Shown: piece after piece, positions 50,443-59,623 of the stretch
Position numbering within the stretch: position 1 is the first letter of the stretch
How the letters are laid out: every line of letters begins with the position of its first letter
Source of the DNA: Castellaniella sp041677825
GTDB taxonomy: Bacteria; Pseudomonadota; Gammaproteobacteria; Burkholderiales; Burkholderiaceae_B
Reading direction: 5' to 3'
Assembly: GCF_041677825.1 (NCBI RefSeq)
Contig: NZ_JBAYPG010000010.1
Coordinates: 16,381-80,380 of the forward strand
DNA length: 64,000 nucleotides
The notes under the pieces: model-generated
Told to the model about the DNA's origin: nothing
The model's input: only the letters and a program-made list of their open reading frames with translations
Databases searched by the model: none
Position numbers and translations under genes: made by a program

Positions 50443-51357
50443 ATGGACAAGGAAAACGTCAATAGTCGTCAACTGAGGATTTTTGCCCAGGTGGCGCGCT
50501 ACGGAAACTTTTCACAGGCGGCCCGCATGCTGGGCGTCTCGCCGGCGTACATCAGCAAGAACATCAAGGCGCTCGAGGTGGAGCTCGATGTGCTGCTGTT
50601 TCATCGCAGTACCCGGCATGTCGCCCTGACCGAGCAGGGCGAGCAGATCTTTGCACTGACCCGGCAGATCCTGCACGACATCGAGCAGCTGCATGATACG
50701 GTGGCCGAGTACAAGAACGAGCCCCGCGGCCTGCTGAAGGTGTCGACCAGCTTCGGATTCGGCCGCCAGGTGGTGGCCCCGGCGCTGGCGGGCTTCTCAC
50801 GCCGCTATCCGGACATCCAGATCCATCTCGAGGTTCTGGATCAGCTGGTCAATCTGGCCCAGGCGCATTACGACCTCGATATCCGCATCGGGGACCTGAT
50901 CGACCCCAACTACATTGCCCGCCATCTGGCGCACAATCATCGCGTCCTGTGTGCCGCGCCCGGCTACCTGCAGCGCCACGGCAGCCCCGCCGGCCTGCAG
51001 GACCTGACCCGTCATGCCTGCCTGATCGTGCGCGAACGGGATCACCCGGTAGGGATCTGGGCGCTGAGTGCCGGGTCGGTGACCAGCAATGTCAAGGTCA
51101 GTGGGCCGCTGGTCACCAACAATGGCGAAGTGGCCCTGACCTGGGCGCTGGCGGGCCATGGCATTGTCCTGCGTTCGGTCTGGGATGCCGGGCGCTACCT
51201 GAAATCAGGCGACCTGCAGGTGATCCTGCCCGAGTATCGCCAGGATGCCAACATCTGGGCGGTATACCCGCAGCGTCTGGAGCATTCGGCAAAGATCAAG
51301 GCGTGCGTCGAGTATTTGAAGCACTACTTCGAGGCCGAGGCCCTGCTGCCGGCCTGA
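50443..51357 (+). CDS. LysR-family regulator of cluster 2
   Basis: The protein has 304 residues. The helix-turn-helix is NFSQAARMLGVSPAYISKNI near residues 23-42. The effector domain is of the CrgA/AaeR kind. It is divergent from the dehydrogenase gene across 187 bp and is the likely regulator. At its 3' end it overlaps the convergent outer-membrane gene by 34 bp. Confidence 0.85.
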   Translation: MDKENVNSRQLRIFAQVARYGNFSQAARMLGVSPAYISKNIKALEVELDVLLFHRSTRHVALTEQGEQIFALTRQILHDIEQLHDTVAEYKNEPRGLLKVSTSFGFGRQVVAPALAGFSRRYPDIQIHLEVLDQLVNLAQAHYDLDIRIGDLIDPNYIARHLAHNHRVLCAAPGYLQRHGSPAGLQDLTRHACLIVRERDHPVGIWALSAGSVTSNVKVSGPLVTNNGEVALTWALAGHGIVLRSVWDAGRYLKSGDLQVILPEYRQDANIWAVYPQRLEHSAKIKACVEYLKHYFEAEALLPA

Positions 51358-53039
51358 CCAGCCGCCTGGGGCGGGCTGCCGGGGGCAGGGGGCAGCGGGG
51401 CTGTTGCCGCCAGCGGCAGCCAGTTTTCCTGTGGCCGGATCATGGCGCCCGTGGCAAAGGCCAGGTTGGCGGCGGCGATCTGGCTGGCCATGCGTGCATC
51501 GGCCCGCGCCTGGCGCGCCTGCAGCAGCTGGGTGGCGGCTTCGGTGGCCACCGTCAATGTGCCCAGGCCCTCGCGATACGAGGCCAGGGCCGCATCGTAG
51601 GCGGTACGCGCCGTCTTCACCAGTTCAACCGCCGTGTCATGGCTTTGCAGCGCGGATTGCAGGGCTGTTTCTGCGGCCACCATCTCGTTCAGGGCATCGC
51701 GCTGCAGGCTTTGAAGATTGTCCTGTGCCTGCTCGGCATCGATTTCGGCAGCCCGCAGGCGGCTGCGGCGCAGACCCCCGTCGAACAGCGGCAGCGTGAC
51801 CCCCACCATGACCCCGTTGGAGGTGGACGGGATCTGGATCTGCGGCAGGTTGCCCGCCTGGAAGCCATTGCGCTGGTAACCGTAGGCTGCGCCCAGGAAC
51901 ACCTTGGGCAAAAAATCGGCCTCGGAGGCACGGACGTTGGCCCGCGCCGCCTGCACGGCGGCGTATTGCGCCACCAGATCGGGGCGTTGCGACAGCGCCT
52001 GCTGCAGCGCCTGCCGGGTGAGTGGGCTGGTGGCCGGGGGCAGGGCATCGGGCGCCGGTTCGGCGACTTTCAGGGGGGTGTCGGGGGACAGGCCCATGGC
52101 CCGCAGCAGCGCGAGCCGCGTGGTCCGTTCGAGCCCCTGGCTGTTGACTTCATGCAGCCGCGCCTGGGCCACGGCCTGCCGGGCCAGTGCGGTGTCCAGC
52201 GACGTGCCCACCCCGCCTTCGAGGCGCGCCTGGGCCGCGGCAAGTACCTGTTTTTGCTGATTCAGGGCGCGCTGCGCCAGATCGACCCGCTCGCGCGCCG
52301 TACTGTATTGGTAATACTGCTCGGTGACATCATGGATGACTTTCTGGTGGGCGGCGTTGAACAGTACGTTGGCCGCAAACGAGGCCTGTTCGGCGCCTTC
52401 GAGTAGCGCGGCGCGCTGGCCGAAATCGAACAGCAGCCAGCTGAGCGCGAGCAGGGGCATCACGCCCGTGTTGCGTACGTGAATCGCATCGTGGCCCAGG
52501 ATCGAGTGCTTGAGGGGGTAGCGGGTGTTCAGCTTGCCCGCCAGTACGTTGGCCGACAGCACCGGAAGGAAGGTGGCCTCGACCATGCCCACCCCCAGCG
52601 CGGCCGAGCGCGCGGCATTCCAGGCCTGGCGTGTGAGCGGGTTTTCGCGCTGCGCGATGTCGATGAGCTCGACCAGGTCCATCGGGCGTTCGGGGTCGAT
52701 CGGAACCGCTGGCGGCTGCAGGGCGGGCAGGGTGATACCGCGCGGCACGCCGTAGCCGGATGAGGTCGGTGTGGCTGCGGTGCCGTTGGCCGAATCGGCT
52801 TCGGCGACGCCCCGGGCCGGCTCACCCGGAGCGTTCGGTGCCGGGCCTGCCCAGGGTGTATCGGGACGCTCGGGCGCCCGTTCGAGCATGATGGGTGTAC
52901 AGGCGGCCAGCAGGCTGACCCATGCCAGCACCAGCAGCACGGGCCCGCCGCGGCGCCGCTGGCGGTGAGGCATTGCCAGGCTGGCGCGGGGGCGCACATG
53001 CAGGGGATGCGGCGTGGTGGCCATTGGGTGTCCGGGCAT
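51324..53039 (-). CDS. Outer-membrane efflux lipoprotein (NodT/MdtP-like TolC family)
   Basis: The protein has up to 571 residues. The signal has the lipobox LLAAC, compact if translation starts at 52973 (MPHRQRRRGG); 53024 and 53039 are alternatives and none has a clear ribosome site. The TolC-type repeats are visible as two copies of a long helical pair (QALQQALSQRPDLVAQYAAV and LVELIDIAQRENPLTRQAWN). Such lipoproteins form trimeric channels through the outer membrane. It follows a FUSC permease and a membrane fusion protein, giving a complete tripartite pump. Confidence 0.85.
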   Translation of the reverse strand: MPGHPMATTPHPLHVRPRASLAMPHRQRRRGGPVLLVLAWVSLLAACTPIMLERAPERPDTPWAGPAPNAPGEPARGVAEADSANGTAATPTSSGYGVPRGITLPALQPPAVPIDPERPMDLVELIDIAQRENPLTRQAWNAARSAALGVGMVEATFLPVLSANVLAGKLNTRYPLKHSILGHDAIHVRNTGVMPLLALSWLLFDFGQRAALLEGAEQASFAANVLFNAAHQKVIHDVTEQYYQYSTARERVDLAQRALNQQKQVLAAAQARLEGGVGTSLDTALARQAVAQARLHEVNSQGLERTTRLALLRAMGLSPDTPLKVAEPAPDALPPATSPLTRQALQQALSQRPDLVAQYAAVQAARANVRASEADFLPKVFLGAAYGYQRNGFQAGNLPQIQIPSTSNGVMVGVTLPLFDGGLRRSRLRAAEIDAEQAQDNLQSLQRDALNEMVAAETALQSALQSHDTAVELVKTARTAYDAALASYREGLGTLTVATEAATQLLQARQARADARMASQIAAANLAFATGAMIRPQENWLPLAATAPLPPAPGSPPQAAGQAGSRASASK

Positions 53040-53041
53040 GG

Positions 53042-53097
53042 GTCAGGTGGTCAGGCGGTCAGGTCGTCAAGCGGTCAGGCGGTCAGGCGGTCAGGCG
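53042..53097. repeat. 8-bp tandem repeat array (seven copies)
   Basis: Seven units of GTCAGGCG or near variants (GTCAGGTG, GTCAGGTC, GTCAAGCG) lie head to tail between the permease stop and the outer-membrane gene start. Copy-number change would alter the spacing and any leader of the outer-membrane gene but not a reading frame. Confidence 0.85.
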
Positions 53098-53101
53098 GAA
53101 T

Positions 53102-55036
53102 TCATGGGTCTTGCAGCACGGCTTTCAGTTCGGCCGCCAGCGCCGATGTCTGATCCGACGGTATCATGGTATCGGGATATGCACTCCGAAGATAGTAGTG
53201 CTCCAGCTTTTCGGTGATGTCGTGCAGGGCGCTGACCTGTTCGTCGGGCGGGCGTACGGTGCGCGGCTCGAACGGGATGAGGGCCAGCTGGGCACGGGTC
53301 TGGGCCAGCAGGCGCATGGCATTGGGCGCGTCGGCCCGCAGAGCGGCGGGTTCGGGCGCGCCAGGCTGACGTTCATGCTGCCGGAGGTTGTCCCAGAGCA
53401 GGCTCAGGTGGCTGCGTGCCGAGGCGGCAGCGCTGATGGGCCAGATTCGGGTGAAGACCAGATACAGCACGACATTGCCCAGCAGAATCCCCATGATTCG
53501 ATACAGTGCGCCAGACATTTCGACCGATGGGCCAAAGCCATCCAGCACGGTGAGCATGAAGGCCAGCCCGATTTGTACTCCGGCGTAGGCACTGCGCTCG
53601 GAACCGGTCGATATCCAGGCTGCCAGCAGAGTGACGGCAAAGACCAGCAGCATGAGCTCGCCGATCGAGGTCATGAAGGGGATCAGGAACCAGATCGAGG
53701 CCACGCCGATGGCCGCACCGATCAGGCAGCCCGTGATGCGCAGTGTCAGCTTGTGCAGGGTCTCGGCGGTGGTGCCCAGCGCCCCCACATAGCAGGTGAT
53801 CAGCGCGGTGTGAATGTCCTGCCACTGGATGGCGGTGTAGATCCAGTAGCACAGGAGCGCGGCCAGCGTGGTTTTCAGGGCATATTGCTGATAGTGCGGG
53901 TTGCGCCAGGCATCTGCCGCGAAAAAACCGCTCTGGGCCAGTGTGCTGTGGATCTGCATCGCGGGCGGCGGCAGGGGAAACTGTGCCAGCATGCCCTGTA
54001 TGGCATCCAGCGGTGCGTCCCATCGGGTGGCTGACCGGGTCTGCGGCATGCCCTTGGGCTGCGGGATGTCCTCGGCCTGTGGAATGCCTTCGGTCCGCGG
54101 GATGTCTTCGGTCTGTGGCTGGCCCGCGGCGTGTGGAGGGCCTTCGGTCTGCGGGGGGCTGGATGAAGGATGCCAGGACGCCTGTCTCAGGGCATGGGCC
54201 AGGGCCTGGCTGTGTGCGGCCAGCCGGGCTCGCCGGTCCGCCTGCGCGGCCTGGTGATGCCCCGCCAGCGCGGCGCAGGCCAGCAGCAGGCTGCGGGTCG
54301 ATTCGACCGCCTGCCGAAGCGCGACCTGTTCAGGACGCGCGACCAGGTGGAACAGGCGGATGAAGAGCAGCATCTTGTCCGTGCCTTCGTCGCCTTCATC
54401 GAGTGCCTCGCGCACGGCCTCGCGTGCCGCCGGGTCATCGCTGAGCAGCGCCTCGTGCACCGCACCGAGCCGTTCGGCCAGGGCGATGCGCAGCCGACGC
54501 GGGATAGACGGGCCGACGATCGAGTTGAAGGCCAGCAGGGTGGCCATGGGCACCGCCGCCATCAGGCCGGCATACAGGATGGCCCGGGTGGCGATTTCGC
54601 CGGTCGGGACTTCGCCCAGCATGGTGAGGATGAACACGATCACCAGGGCAATGATGCCGCCCGCCGGCCCCACCTGGCTGGCCGCCTGCAGGAACATGAA
54701 GAACACCGAGCAGATGACCAGCACCGCCATGCGCCATACCGGGTATTCGAGCGACAGGCGGGTGATGCCCAGCAGCACCGGGACCATGAGCCCGACCAGC
54801 AGGCAGATGCCGATGGCCATGAGCAGCGTCTCGGCCTGATTCGGCTTCATGACGAACAACACCAGATAACAGCCTATGGCCACCAGCGGGATGCCGTAGG
54901 TCATGAACAACATGACGGTGAGGGCACAGGTGGCGGCGACGCGCCAGGCCGTGTCCAGGCGCCCGTCGAAGGGCGCGAGTTCACGGCGCAGAATGAAGGG
55001 CAGGCTGTGGCGCTGCAGGGTGTCGTGGCGCTGCAT
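53102..55036 (-). CDS. FUSC-family inner-membrane exporter (MdtO/AaeB-like)
   Basis: The protein has 644 residues. Two blocks of about five hydrophobic helices each flank a soluble middle, as in FUSC proteins: residues ~30-170 and ~390-520. The C-terminal block includes YALKTTLAALLCYWIYTAIQ. A Pro-rich stretch encoded around 54030-54170 repeats PQTE/IPQ units. The family exports aromatic acids or dyes with a membrane fusion protein. It begins three bases after the fusion-protein stop. Confidence 0.85.
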   Translation of the reverse strand: MQRHDTLQRHSLPFILRRELAPFDGRLDTAWRVAATCALTVMLFMTYGIPLVAIGCYLVLFVMKPNQAETLLMAIGICLLVGLMVPVLLGITRLSLEYPVWRMAVLVICSVFFMFLQAASQVGPAGGIIALVIVFILTMLGEVPTGEIATRAILYAGLMAAVPMATLLAFNSIVGPSIPRRLRIALAERLGAVHEALLSDDPAAREAVREALDEGDEGTDKMLLFIRLFHLVARPEQVALRQAVESTRSLLLACAALAGHHQAAQADRRARLAAHSQALAHALRQASWHPSSSPPQTEGPPHAAGQPQTEDIPRTEGIPQAEDIPQPKGMPQTRSATRWDAPLDAIQGMLAQFPLPPPAMQIHSTLAQSGFFAADAWRNPHYQQYALKTTLAALLCYWIYTAIQWQDIHTALITCYVGALGTTAETLHKLTLRITGCLIGAAIGVASIWFLIPFMTSIGELMLLVFAVTLLAAWISTGSERSAYAGVQIGLAFMLTVLDGFGPSVEMSGALYRIMGILLGNVVLYLVFTRIWPISAAASARSHLSLLWDNLRQHERQPGAPEPAALRADAPNAMRLLAQTRAQLALIPFEPRTVRPPDEQVSALHDITEKLEHYYLRSAYPDTMIPSDQTSALAAELKAVLQDP

Positions 55037-55039
55037 GGG

Positions 55040-56107
55040 TCAGCCCGCGCAGCGCTCGCCTGAACGGATGACCACGGTGGCCGAGGCGCCGACCCGCATC
55101 AGTTCGGGGGGCGGGGATTCGAGCCGCACCCGGACCGGAAAGCGCTGCGCCACGCGCACCCAGTTGAGGGATTTCTGCACGATGGGCATTGCGCGCGGCA
55201 ATTGAATGGCGTTTTCGGAGGTGATACCCCAGCCCGTGCTGGCCACCCTGCCATGCAGGATGGTCTCGGGCGCCATCAGGGCATAGACGCTGGCACAGTC
55301 GCCGACATGGATGTGCGGCAGATCCGTTTCACGAAAGAAGGCCGTCGCGTACCAGGCATCCGTGTTGATCAGGGTGAACAGCGACTGGCCCGGTGCCAGG
55401 CGTTCGCCGGCCGATACATTGAGGCCGACCACGAGCCCGTTGTTGGGCGCGTACACCCGGGTGTCCTCAAGGGCTTTCTCGGCCAGCGCCAGCGAGGCCC
55501 GGGCGACTTCGACAGCGGCCTGGGCGGCCTCGAGCTTGCCGACCAGTTCCTGGGCGGCCTCGGCCTGCGAATGTGCCTGGGTCAGGCTGACCTGGGCATC
55601 GCGGGCTGCGGTACGTGCCGTATCGAGTTCCTGGCGTGGTACGTAGCCCTTGGCCGCCAGGGGTTCGAGGCGGCGGACCGTTTTCTCGGCCAGTTCCAGG
55701 TTGGATTCGGCCCGGTTGATCTGCTCCCGGGCGATGTCGGCATTGGCCTGCTCGGCGCGCACCTGCCGCTCGCGAGCATCCAGTGTGGCCTGCGCCATGT
55801 CGACCTCGGCGCGCGCCTGTTGCACGTGCAACTCGTAGTCGTGCGGATCCAGGGTGAACAGCAGGGCCCCCTGGCCGACCCGGGAGCCTTCTTCGACTTC
55901 GAGGGTCTGCAGCACGCCCGGTATGCCCGGGCTGATGTGCACTACATCGGCGCTGATCTGCGCGTCATCCGACGTGGGGTTCGTGGTCAGGTAGGCCCAG
56001 TAGCGCCAGCCCATGAGCGCCGCCACGGCCAGAACCACGACCGCCAGCGTCAGGGCGGCGAGCCGCTTGCCGCGCGAGGGTTCGGGAGAGGGTGAGGTTG
56101 GGTTCAT
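55040..56107 (-). CDS. HlyD/EmrA-type membrane fusion protein (MdtN-like)
   Basis: The protein has 355 residues. One transmembrane helix near residues 15-35, then a biotinyl-lipoyl-like half-domain, a long coiled coil (~90-210; VDMAQATLDARERQVRAEQA) and the second half-domain with YAPNNGLVVGLNVSAGERLA. It links the inner-membrane permease to the outer-membrane channel. Fourth position in the ytcA-mdtN-mdtO-mdtP order when read on the minus strand. Confidence 0.88.
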   Translation of the reverse strand: MNPTSPSPEPSRGKRLAALTLAVVVLAVAALMGWRYWAYLTTNPTSDDAQISADVVHISPGIPGVLQTLEVEEGSRVGQGALLFTLDPHDYELHVQQARAEVDMAQATLDARERQVRAEQANADIAREQINRAESNLELAEKTVRRLEPLAAKGYVPRQELDTARTAARDAQVSLTQAHSQAEAAQELVGKLEAAQAAVEVARASLALAEKALEDTRVYAPNNGLVVGLNVSAGERLAPGQSLFTLINTDAWYATAFFRETDLPHIHVGDCASVYALMAPETILHGRVASTGWGITSENAIQLPRAMPIVQKSLNWVRVAQRFPVRVRLESPPPELMRVGASATVVIRSGERCAG

Positions 56108-56113
56108 GCGCTG

Positions 56114-56371
56114 TTACCGGGGTGAGAACGTAAAAGCGAACATCATGGCGAAGATGACGGCCAGACCGGTATAGACCAGCAGCCGCAAGGGCAGGGCATC
56201 GTCGATGCCGACACGGATCAGCGCCAGCCGCAGCAGGACGGTGGCGATCGTACCTGCGGCAATGCCGAACAGCCAGGATGGGAAATAGGAGCCCAGGAAC
56301 AGGAACGATGGCGCGCGTGGACCGCATCCGGTACACAGAAGGGCCAGCAGGAGGGCATAAGGCTTGGGCAT
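56114..56371 (-). CDS. YtcA-family small lipoprotein
   Basis: The protein has 85 residues from the ATG at 56371; the longer frame upstream crosses the promoter. Lipobox LCTGC at Cys16, followed by two hydrophobic helices (SYFPSWLFGIAAGTIATVLL and LLVYTGLAVIFAMMFAFTF). YtcA stands before MdtN in E. coli as well. Its role is unknown. It lies six bases before the fusion protein. Confidence 0.75.
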   Translation of the reverse strand: MPKPYALLLALLCTGCGPRAPSFLFLGSYFPSWLFGIAAGTIATVLLRLALIRVGIDDALPLRLLVYTGLAVIFAMMFAFTFSPR

Positions 56372-56443
56372 GGCAGCGGGCCGGTTGGACGAGGGGGTGG
56401 GCACAGGGGGTGGGCACGGCGATGCAGTCGATGCCGATGCTGG

Positions 56444-56473
56444 ATTATCCCTTATCTGGCCAAGTTGTTTCAA
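56444..56473 (-). promoter_or_regulatory. Sigma-70 promoter of the ytcA-mdtNOP-like operon
   Basis: On the minus strand, TTGAAA (56473-56468), an 18-base spacer and GATAAT (56449-56444) match the consensus at five of six positions each. Transcription would start near 56437, about 66 bases before the ytcA ATG. Confidence 0.55.
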
Positions 56474-56579
56474 TGAAGCCGCTTTTATCGTACATTGATG
56501 TCGTATGCGCCCGTCAGCCCATGCTGTTCATGTGCACCGCCGGGCCAGCCCGGGGCATGTCCCCAGCACCGGAGTCCTC

Positions 56580-58166
56580 ATGTATTCGTCGCTCGACCCA
56601 GGCCGGTTCAGCCGCGCGCAGTCCACGCTGAAGCCGCGGCAGGCCGCCGCCTGTCGCTGTCATTGCGCCCACCCGCTCATCCCCTGGATCCATCGCCGGC
56701 TCACGGCCGACCTTTCCCGCCGCCGCTTCCTGGGTGGCTCGGCGGCCATGCTGGTGCCGTTTCTGGCCGCCGGGGCCGCCGGGGCCGGCGTGGCCGGCGC
56801 TGAGCGTGCCGCAGCGGCCGGGCCAGCGGCACACGCCGGGCCGGCCACCGGGCCGGCGACAGGCACGCTCGCAGCGGCGGCGGGCAAGCCGCTGGTGCTG
56901 GCCAACATCCGGCTCTTCGATGGCCTCGAACTGGCCCTGCAGAAGGGGCGGGCCCTGCGCATCGAGGGCAACCGCATTCGTGCCATCGATGCGACGGGTG
57001 CGGATCAGGGCGATGCCCACGTCATCGATTGCGGCGGGCGCGTCGTCATGCCCGGGCTCATCGATGCGCATTGGCACGCCCTGCTGTGCGGGGTGACGCA
57101 GACCATGGCCATGACGGCCGAGGTGCCCTATCTGCATCTGGTGGCCGGCCACGTGGCCGGCGATACGCTGATGCGTGGTTTCACCACCATCCGGGATGCC
57201 GGAGGGCCCAGTTTCTCGCTCAAGGCGGCCATCGATCAGGGGCTCATCCGCGGGCCGCGCATCTACCCGTCGGGTGCCATGATCTCGCAGACCTCGGGGC
57301 ACGGCGATTTTCGCCTGCGCTACGAACTGCCCGCCATTCCGGATATCCTGGGGCATGCCGAAAAGGCCGGGGTGGCGTCGATCGCCAATGGTGTCCCCAT
57401 GGTTCTGCAGCGGGTGCGCGAACAACTCATGCTGGGCGCGTCGCAGATCAAGCTCATGGCGGGCGGTGGCGTGGCCTCACCGTACGATCCCATCGCATCG
57501 CTGCAGTTCACCCCCGAAGAACTGCACGCGGGGGTGCAGGCGGCCAGAGACTGGGGCACTTATGCCATGGCCCACGTCTATACGTCCGAGGGCATACAGC
57601 GCGCCATACGGGCGGGTGTGCAGTCCATAGAGCATGGCCAGCTGGCCGATGAGGCCACGGTGCGCATGATGGCCGACGAAGGCATCTGGTGGAGCCTGCA
57701 GCCTTTTCTGGCCGACGAAGACTCCAACGTGTACCCTGACAACCCGCATGCCCGCATCGACCAGGAACGGGTGGCGCAGGGTACGGTGCGGGCCTACGAG
57801 ATGGCCCGCCGCTTTGGTGTGAAGACCGCCTGGGGCACCGACATCCTCTTCAATCCGGCGCATCTGGGCAACCATGGGCGCATGCTGGCCAAAATGACGC
57901 GCTTTTATCCGCCGCTGGAAGTCTTGCGCATGGCCACCGGCCGCAATGGCGAACTCCTGGCCCTGTCCGCGCTGCGCAATCCGTACGATGGCCGCCTGGG
58001 GGTACTCGAGGCGGGCGCGCTGGCCGATCTGCTGGTGATCGATGGCGAACCCGAAGAAAACCTCGATTTCATCGTCGAGCCCGAAGTCAACTTGCGCATC
58101 ATCATGAAGGATGGGCAGATATTCAAGAACAGTCTGGTGGCCGAAGGGGGTGCACATGGCCGATGA
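56580..58166 (+). CDS. Tat-exported metal-dependent amidohydrolase
   Basis: The protein has 528 residues. The start at 56580 has GGAG five bases upstream. An extended N-terminus carries the Tat motif SRRRFLGG near residues 47-54. The amidohydrolase core has the metal-binding HWHALLCG, the lysine in ASQIKLMAGGG, and later His residues in MAHVYTSEG and IEHGQLADEA with the Asp in AWGTDILFNP. Related enzymes cleave Xaa-Pro or aryl-amide bonds. It overlaps the next gene by 11 bp, in an operon with a split lipoate-protein ligase, so the substrate may be a lipoyl amide (inference). Confidence 0.8.
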   Translation: MYSSLDPGRFSRAQSTLKPRQAAACRCHCAHPLIPWIHRRLTADLSRRRFLGGSAAMLVPFLAAGAAGAGVAGAERAAAAGPAAHAGPATGPATGTLAAAAGKPLVLANIRLFDGLELALQKGRALRIEGNRIRAIDATGADQGDAHVIDCGGRVVMPGLIDAHWHALLCGVTQTMAMTAEVPYLHLVAGHVAGDTLMRGFTTIRDAGGPSFSLKAAIDQGLIRGPRIYPSGAMISQTSGHGDFRLRYELPAIPDILGHAEKAGVASIANGVPMVLQRVREQLMLGASQIKLMAGGGVASPYDPIASLQFTPEELHAGVQAARDWGTYAMAHVYTSEGIQRAIRAGVQSIEHGQLADEATVRMMADEGIWWSLQPFLADEDSNVYPDNPHARIDQERVAQGTVRAYEMARRFGVKTAWGTDILFNPAHLGNHGRMLAKMTRFYPPLEVLRMATGRNGELLALSALRNPYDGRLGVLEAGALADLLVIDGEPEENLDFIVEPEVNLRIIMKDGQIFKNSLVAEGGAHGR

Positions 58167-58455
58167 TCGGGGCGCTCTGCGCCACGGCGAATACAAGATT
58201 CCGGGGGGCAAGCTGGTGGTGGTCGATCTGCAGGTGCGGGGCGGTTGCCTGCAACAGGTATCGCTGTCGGGCGACTTCTTTCTCGAACCGCCCGAGGTGC
58301 TCGATGACATCAATCAGGCCCTGAATGGCCTGTCGGTGGATGCCGGGCCCGATCACATTGTCGAATGCGTTCTGGGTGCCCTGCCAGCGGGTACCGAGAT
58401 GTTCGGCCTGAGCGCCGAAGGCATTGCCGAGGTGGTCCGGAGGGCCTTGTCATGA
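58156..58455 (+). CDS. Lipoate-protein ligase accessory (C-terminal) subunit, LplB-like
   Basis: The protein has 99 residues. The sequence HGEYKIPGGKLVVVDLQVRG ... VSLSGDFFLEPPEVLDDINQ ... AEGIAEVVRRAL follows the LplA C-terminal domain, which in many bacteria is fused to LplA. Here it is a separate gene, as in Thermoplasma. Its end overlaps the ligase start (ATGA at 58452). Confidence 0.75.
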   Translation: MADDRGALRHGEYKIPGGKLVVVDLQVRGGCLQQVSLSGDFFLEPPEVLDDINQALNGLSVDAGPDHIVECVLGALPAGTEMFGLSAEGIAEVVRRALS

Positions 58456-59249
58456 GCACCATTGCCACACCCGATCGCGCCAGTGCCTGGCAGGCCTTCG
58501 ACTGGCAACTCGTCGGCACCGAGCCCTTGCAGCCGCTGCAGCACATGGCACTCGACGAGGTCCTGCTCGACGAAGTCGCAGCGGGTCGCCGGCCTCCCAC
58601 CTTGCGTTTCTGGGAATGGGCGAGCCCCGCCGTGGTCCTGGGGATCTTCCAGTCGGTGCGCAACGAGGTCGACGAGGCCGCGGCGCAGCGCCATGGGGTC
58701 CAGATCGTGCGTCGCATCAGCGGCGGGGGTGCCATGTTCGTCGAGCCCGGCAACACGATCACGTATTCGATCTACGCACCCAAGGCCCTGGTCGAGGGCA
58801 TGAGCTTCAAAGAGGCCTATGCCTTCATGGATGAATTCGCGCTCGAGGCCCTGGGCGAGGTGGGCATACGCGCGTGGTATCAACCGCTCAATGACATGAC
58901 CTCCGATGCCGGCAAGATCGGCGGCGCCGCCCAGGCGCGCCGTGGCCAGGCCGTGCTGCACCATGTCACCATGGCCTATGACATCGACGCCGACAAGATG
59001 CTGCAGATCTTGCGCATAGGCCGCGAAAAACTGTCCGACAAGGGTACGACATCCGCGGCCAAGCGGGTCGATCCGCTGCGCAGCCAGACCGGCCTCGAGC
59101 GAGACGTGCTGATCAGCCGGATGGTCGATGTGTTCAGGCGCCGCGCGGGCCTGCGCCCGGGGGTTCTGAGCCCGCGCGAACTGGCTCTGGCCGAGGCCCT
59201 GATCCACGAGAAATTCGCGACGGATGCCTGGCGTGGCAAGGTGCCATAG
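58452..59249 (+). CDS. lplA: Lipoate-protein ligase A, catalytic subunit
   Basis: The protein has 265 residues. The catalytic domain shows RRISGGGAMFVEPGNTITYS (the lipoyl-binding loop) and KIGGAAQARRGQAVLHHVTM. It attaches salvaged lipoate to E2 and H proteins through lipoyl-AMP. The C-terminal domain is absent from the chain but supplied by the preceding gene, so activity may need both. The gene ends 8 bp from the convergent membrane gene. Confidence 0.88.
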   Translation: MSTIATPDRASAWQAFDWQLVGTEPLQPLQHMALDEVLLDEVAAGRRPPTLRFWEWASPAVVLGIFQSVRNEVDEAAAQRHGVQIVRRISGGGAMFVEPGNTITYSIYAPKALVEGMSFKEAYAFMDEFALEALGEVGIRAWYQPLNDMTSDAGKIGGAAQARRGQAVLHHVTMAYDIDADKMLQILRIGREKLSDKGTTSAAKRVDPLRSQTGLERDVLISRMVDVFRRRAGLRPGVLSPRELALAEALIHEKFATDAWRGKVP

Positions 59250-59264
59250 GCCTGCCGCTATGGC
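59243..59264. terminator. Short inverted repeat spanning two convergent stop codons
   Basis: GCCATAG (59243-59249) and CTATGGC (59258-59264) face each other across eight bases. Both stop codons are inside the arms. A weak bidirectional terminator is possible; there is no T tract. Confidence 0.3.
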
Positions 59265-59623
59265 TGGTACATGGGCCGCTTGTCGTTGAGCCGCAGCCAC
59301 CCCTTGACGATGCGGTAGATCACCCAGACGATGTTGATGCCCAGGATCAGCACACCGATGTAGATGGTGGTCAGCAAGGCCCCCAGTATGCCCCACAACA
59401 GGCCATACCAGAATGTGCGCATCTGCCAGCGGAAGTGGGATTCGACCCAGGTGCCACGAACATCAGCCAGCTTGACGTAGTTGATGATGATGCCGATCAG
59501 GGCAGGGACCCCGCCCAGAAAGAAGCCCGCAACCTGCAGGGCGTACACCACCAATGCCACGTTGCCACCGGCCTGCGTGGCGGCGGATGAAGGTTCGGAA
59601 ATCCGGGAAGGCGTGTGGTTCAT
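59258..59623 (-). CDS. DUF4870-type inner-membrane protein
   Basis: The protein has 121 residues. Three hydrophobic segments: beginning ALVVYALQVAGFFLGGVPAL, then around YGLLWGILGALLTTIYIGVL, then VIYRIVKGW. The pattern SHFRWQMRTFW is typical of DUF4870 proteins. Function unknown. It faces the lipoate ligase gene. Confidence 0.7.
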   Translation of the reverse strand: MNHTPSRISEPSSAATQAGGNVALVVYALQVAGFFLGGVPALIGIIINYVKLADVRGTWVESHFRWQMRTFWYGLLWGILGALLTTIYIGVLILGINIVWVIYRIVKGWLRLNDKRPMYQP

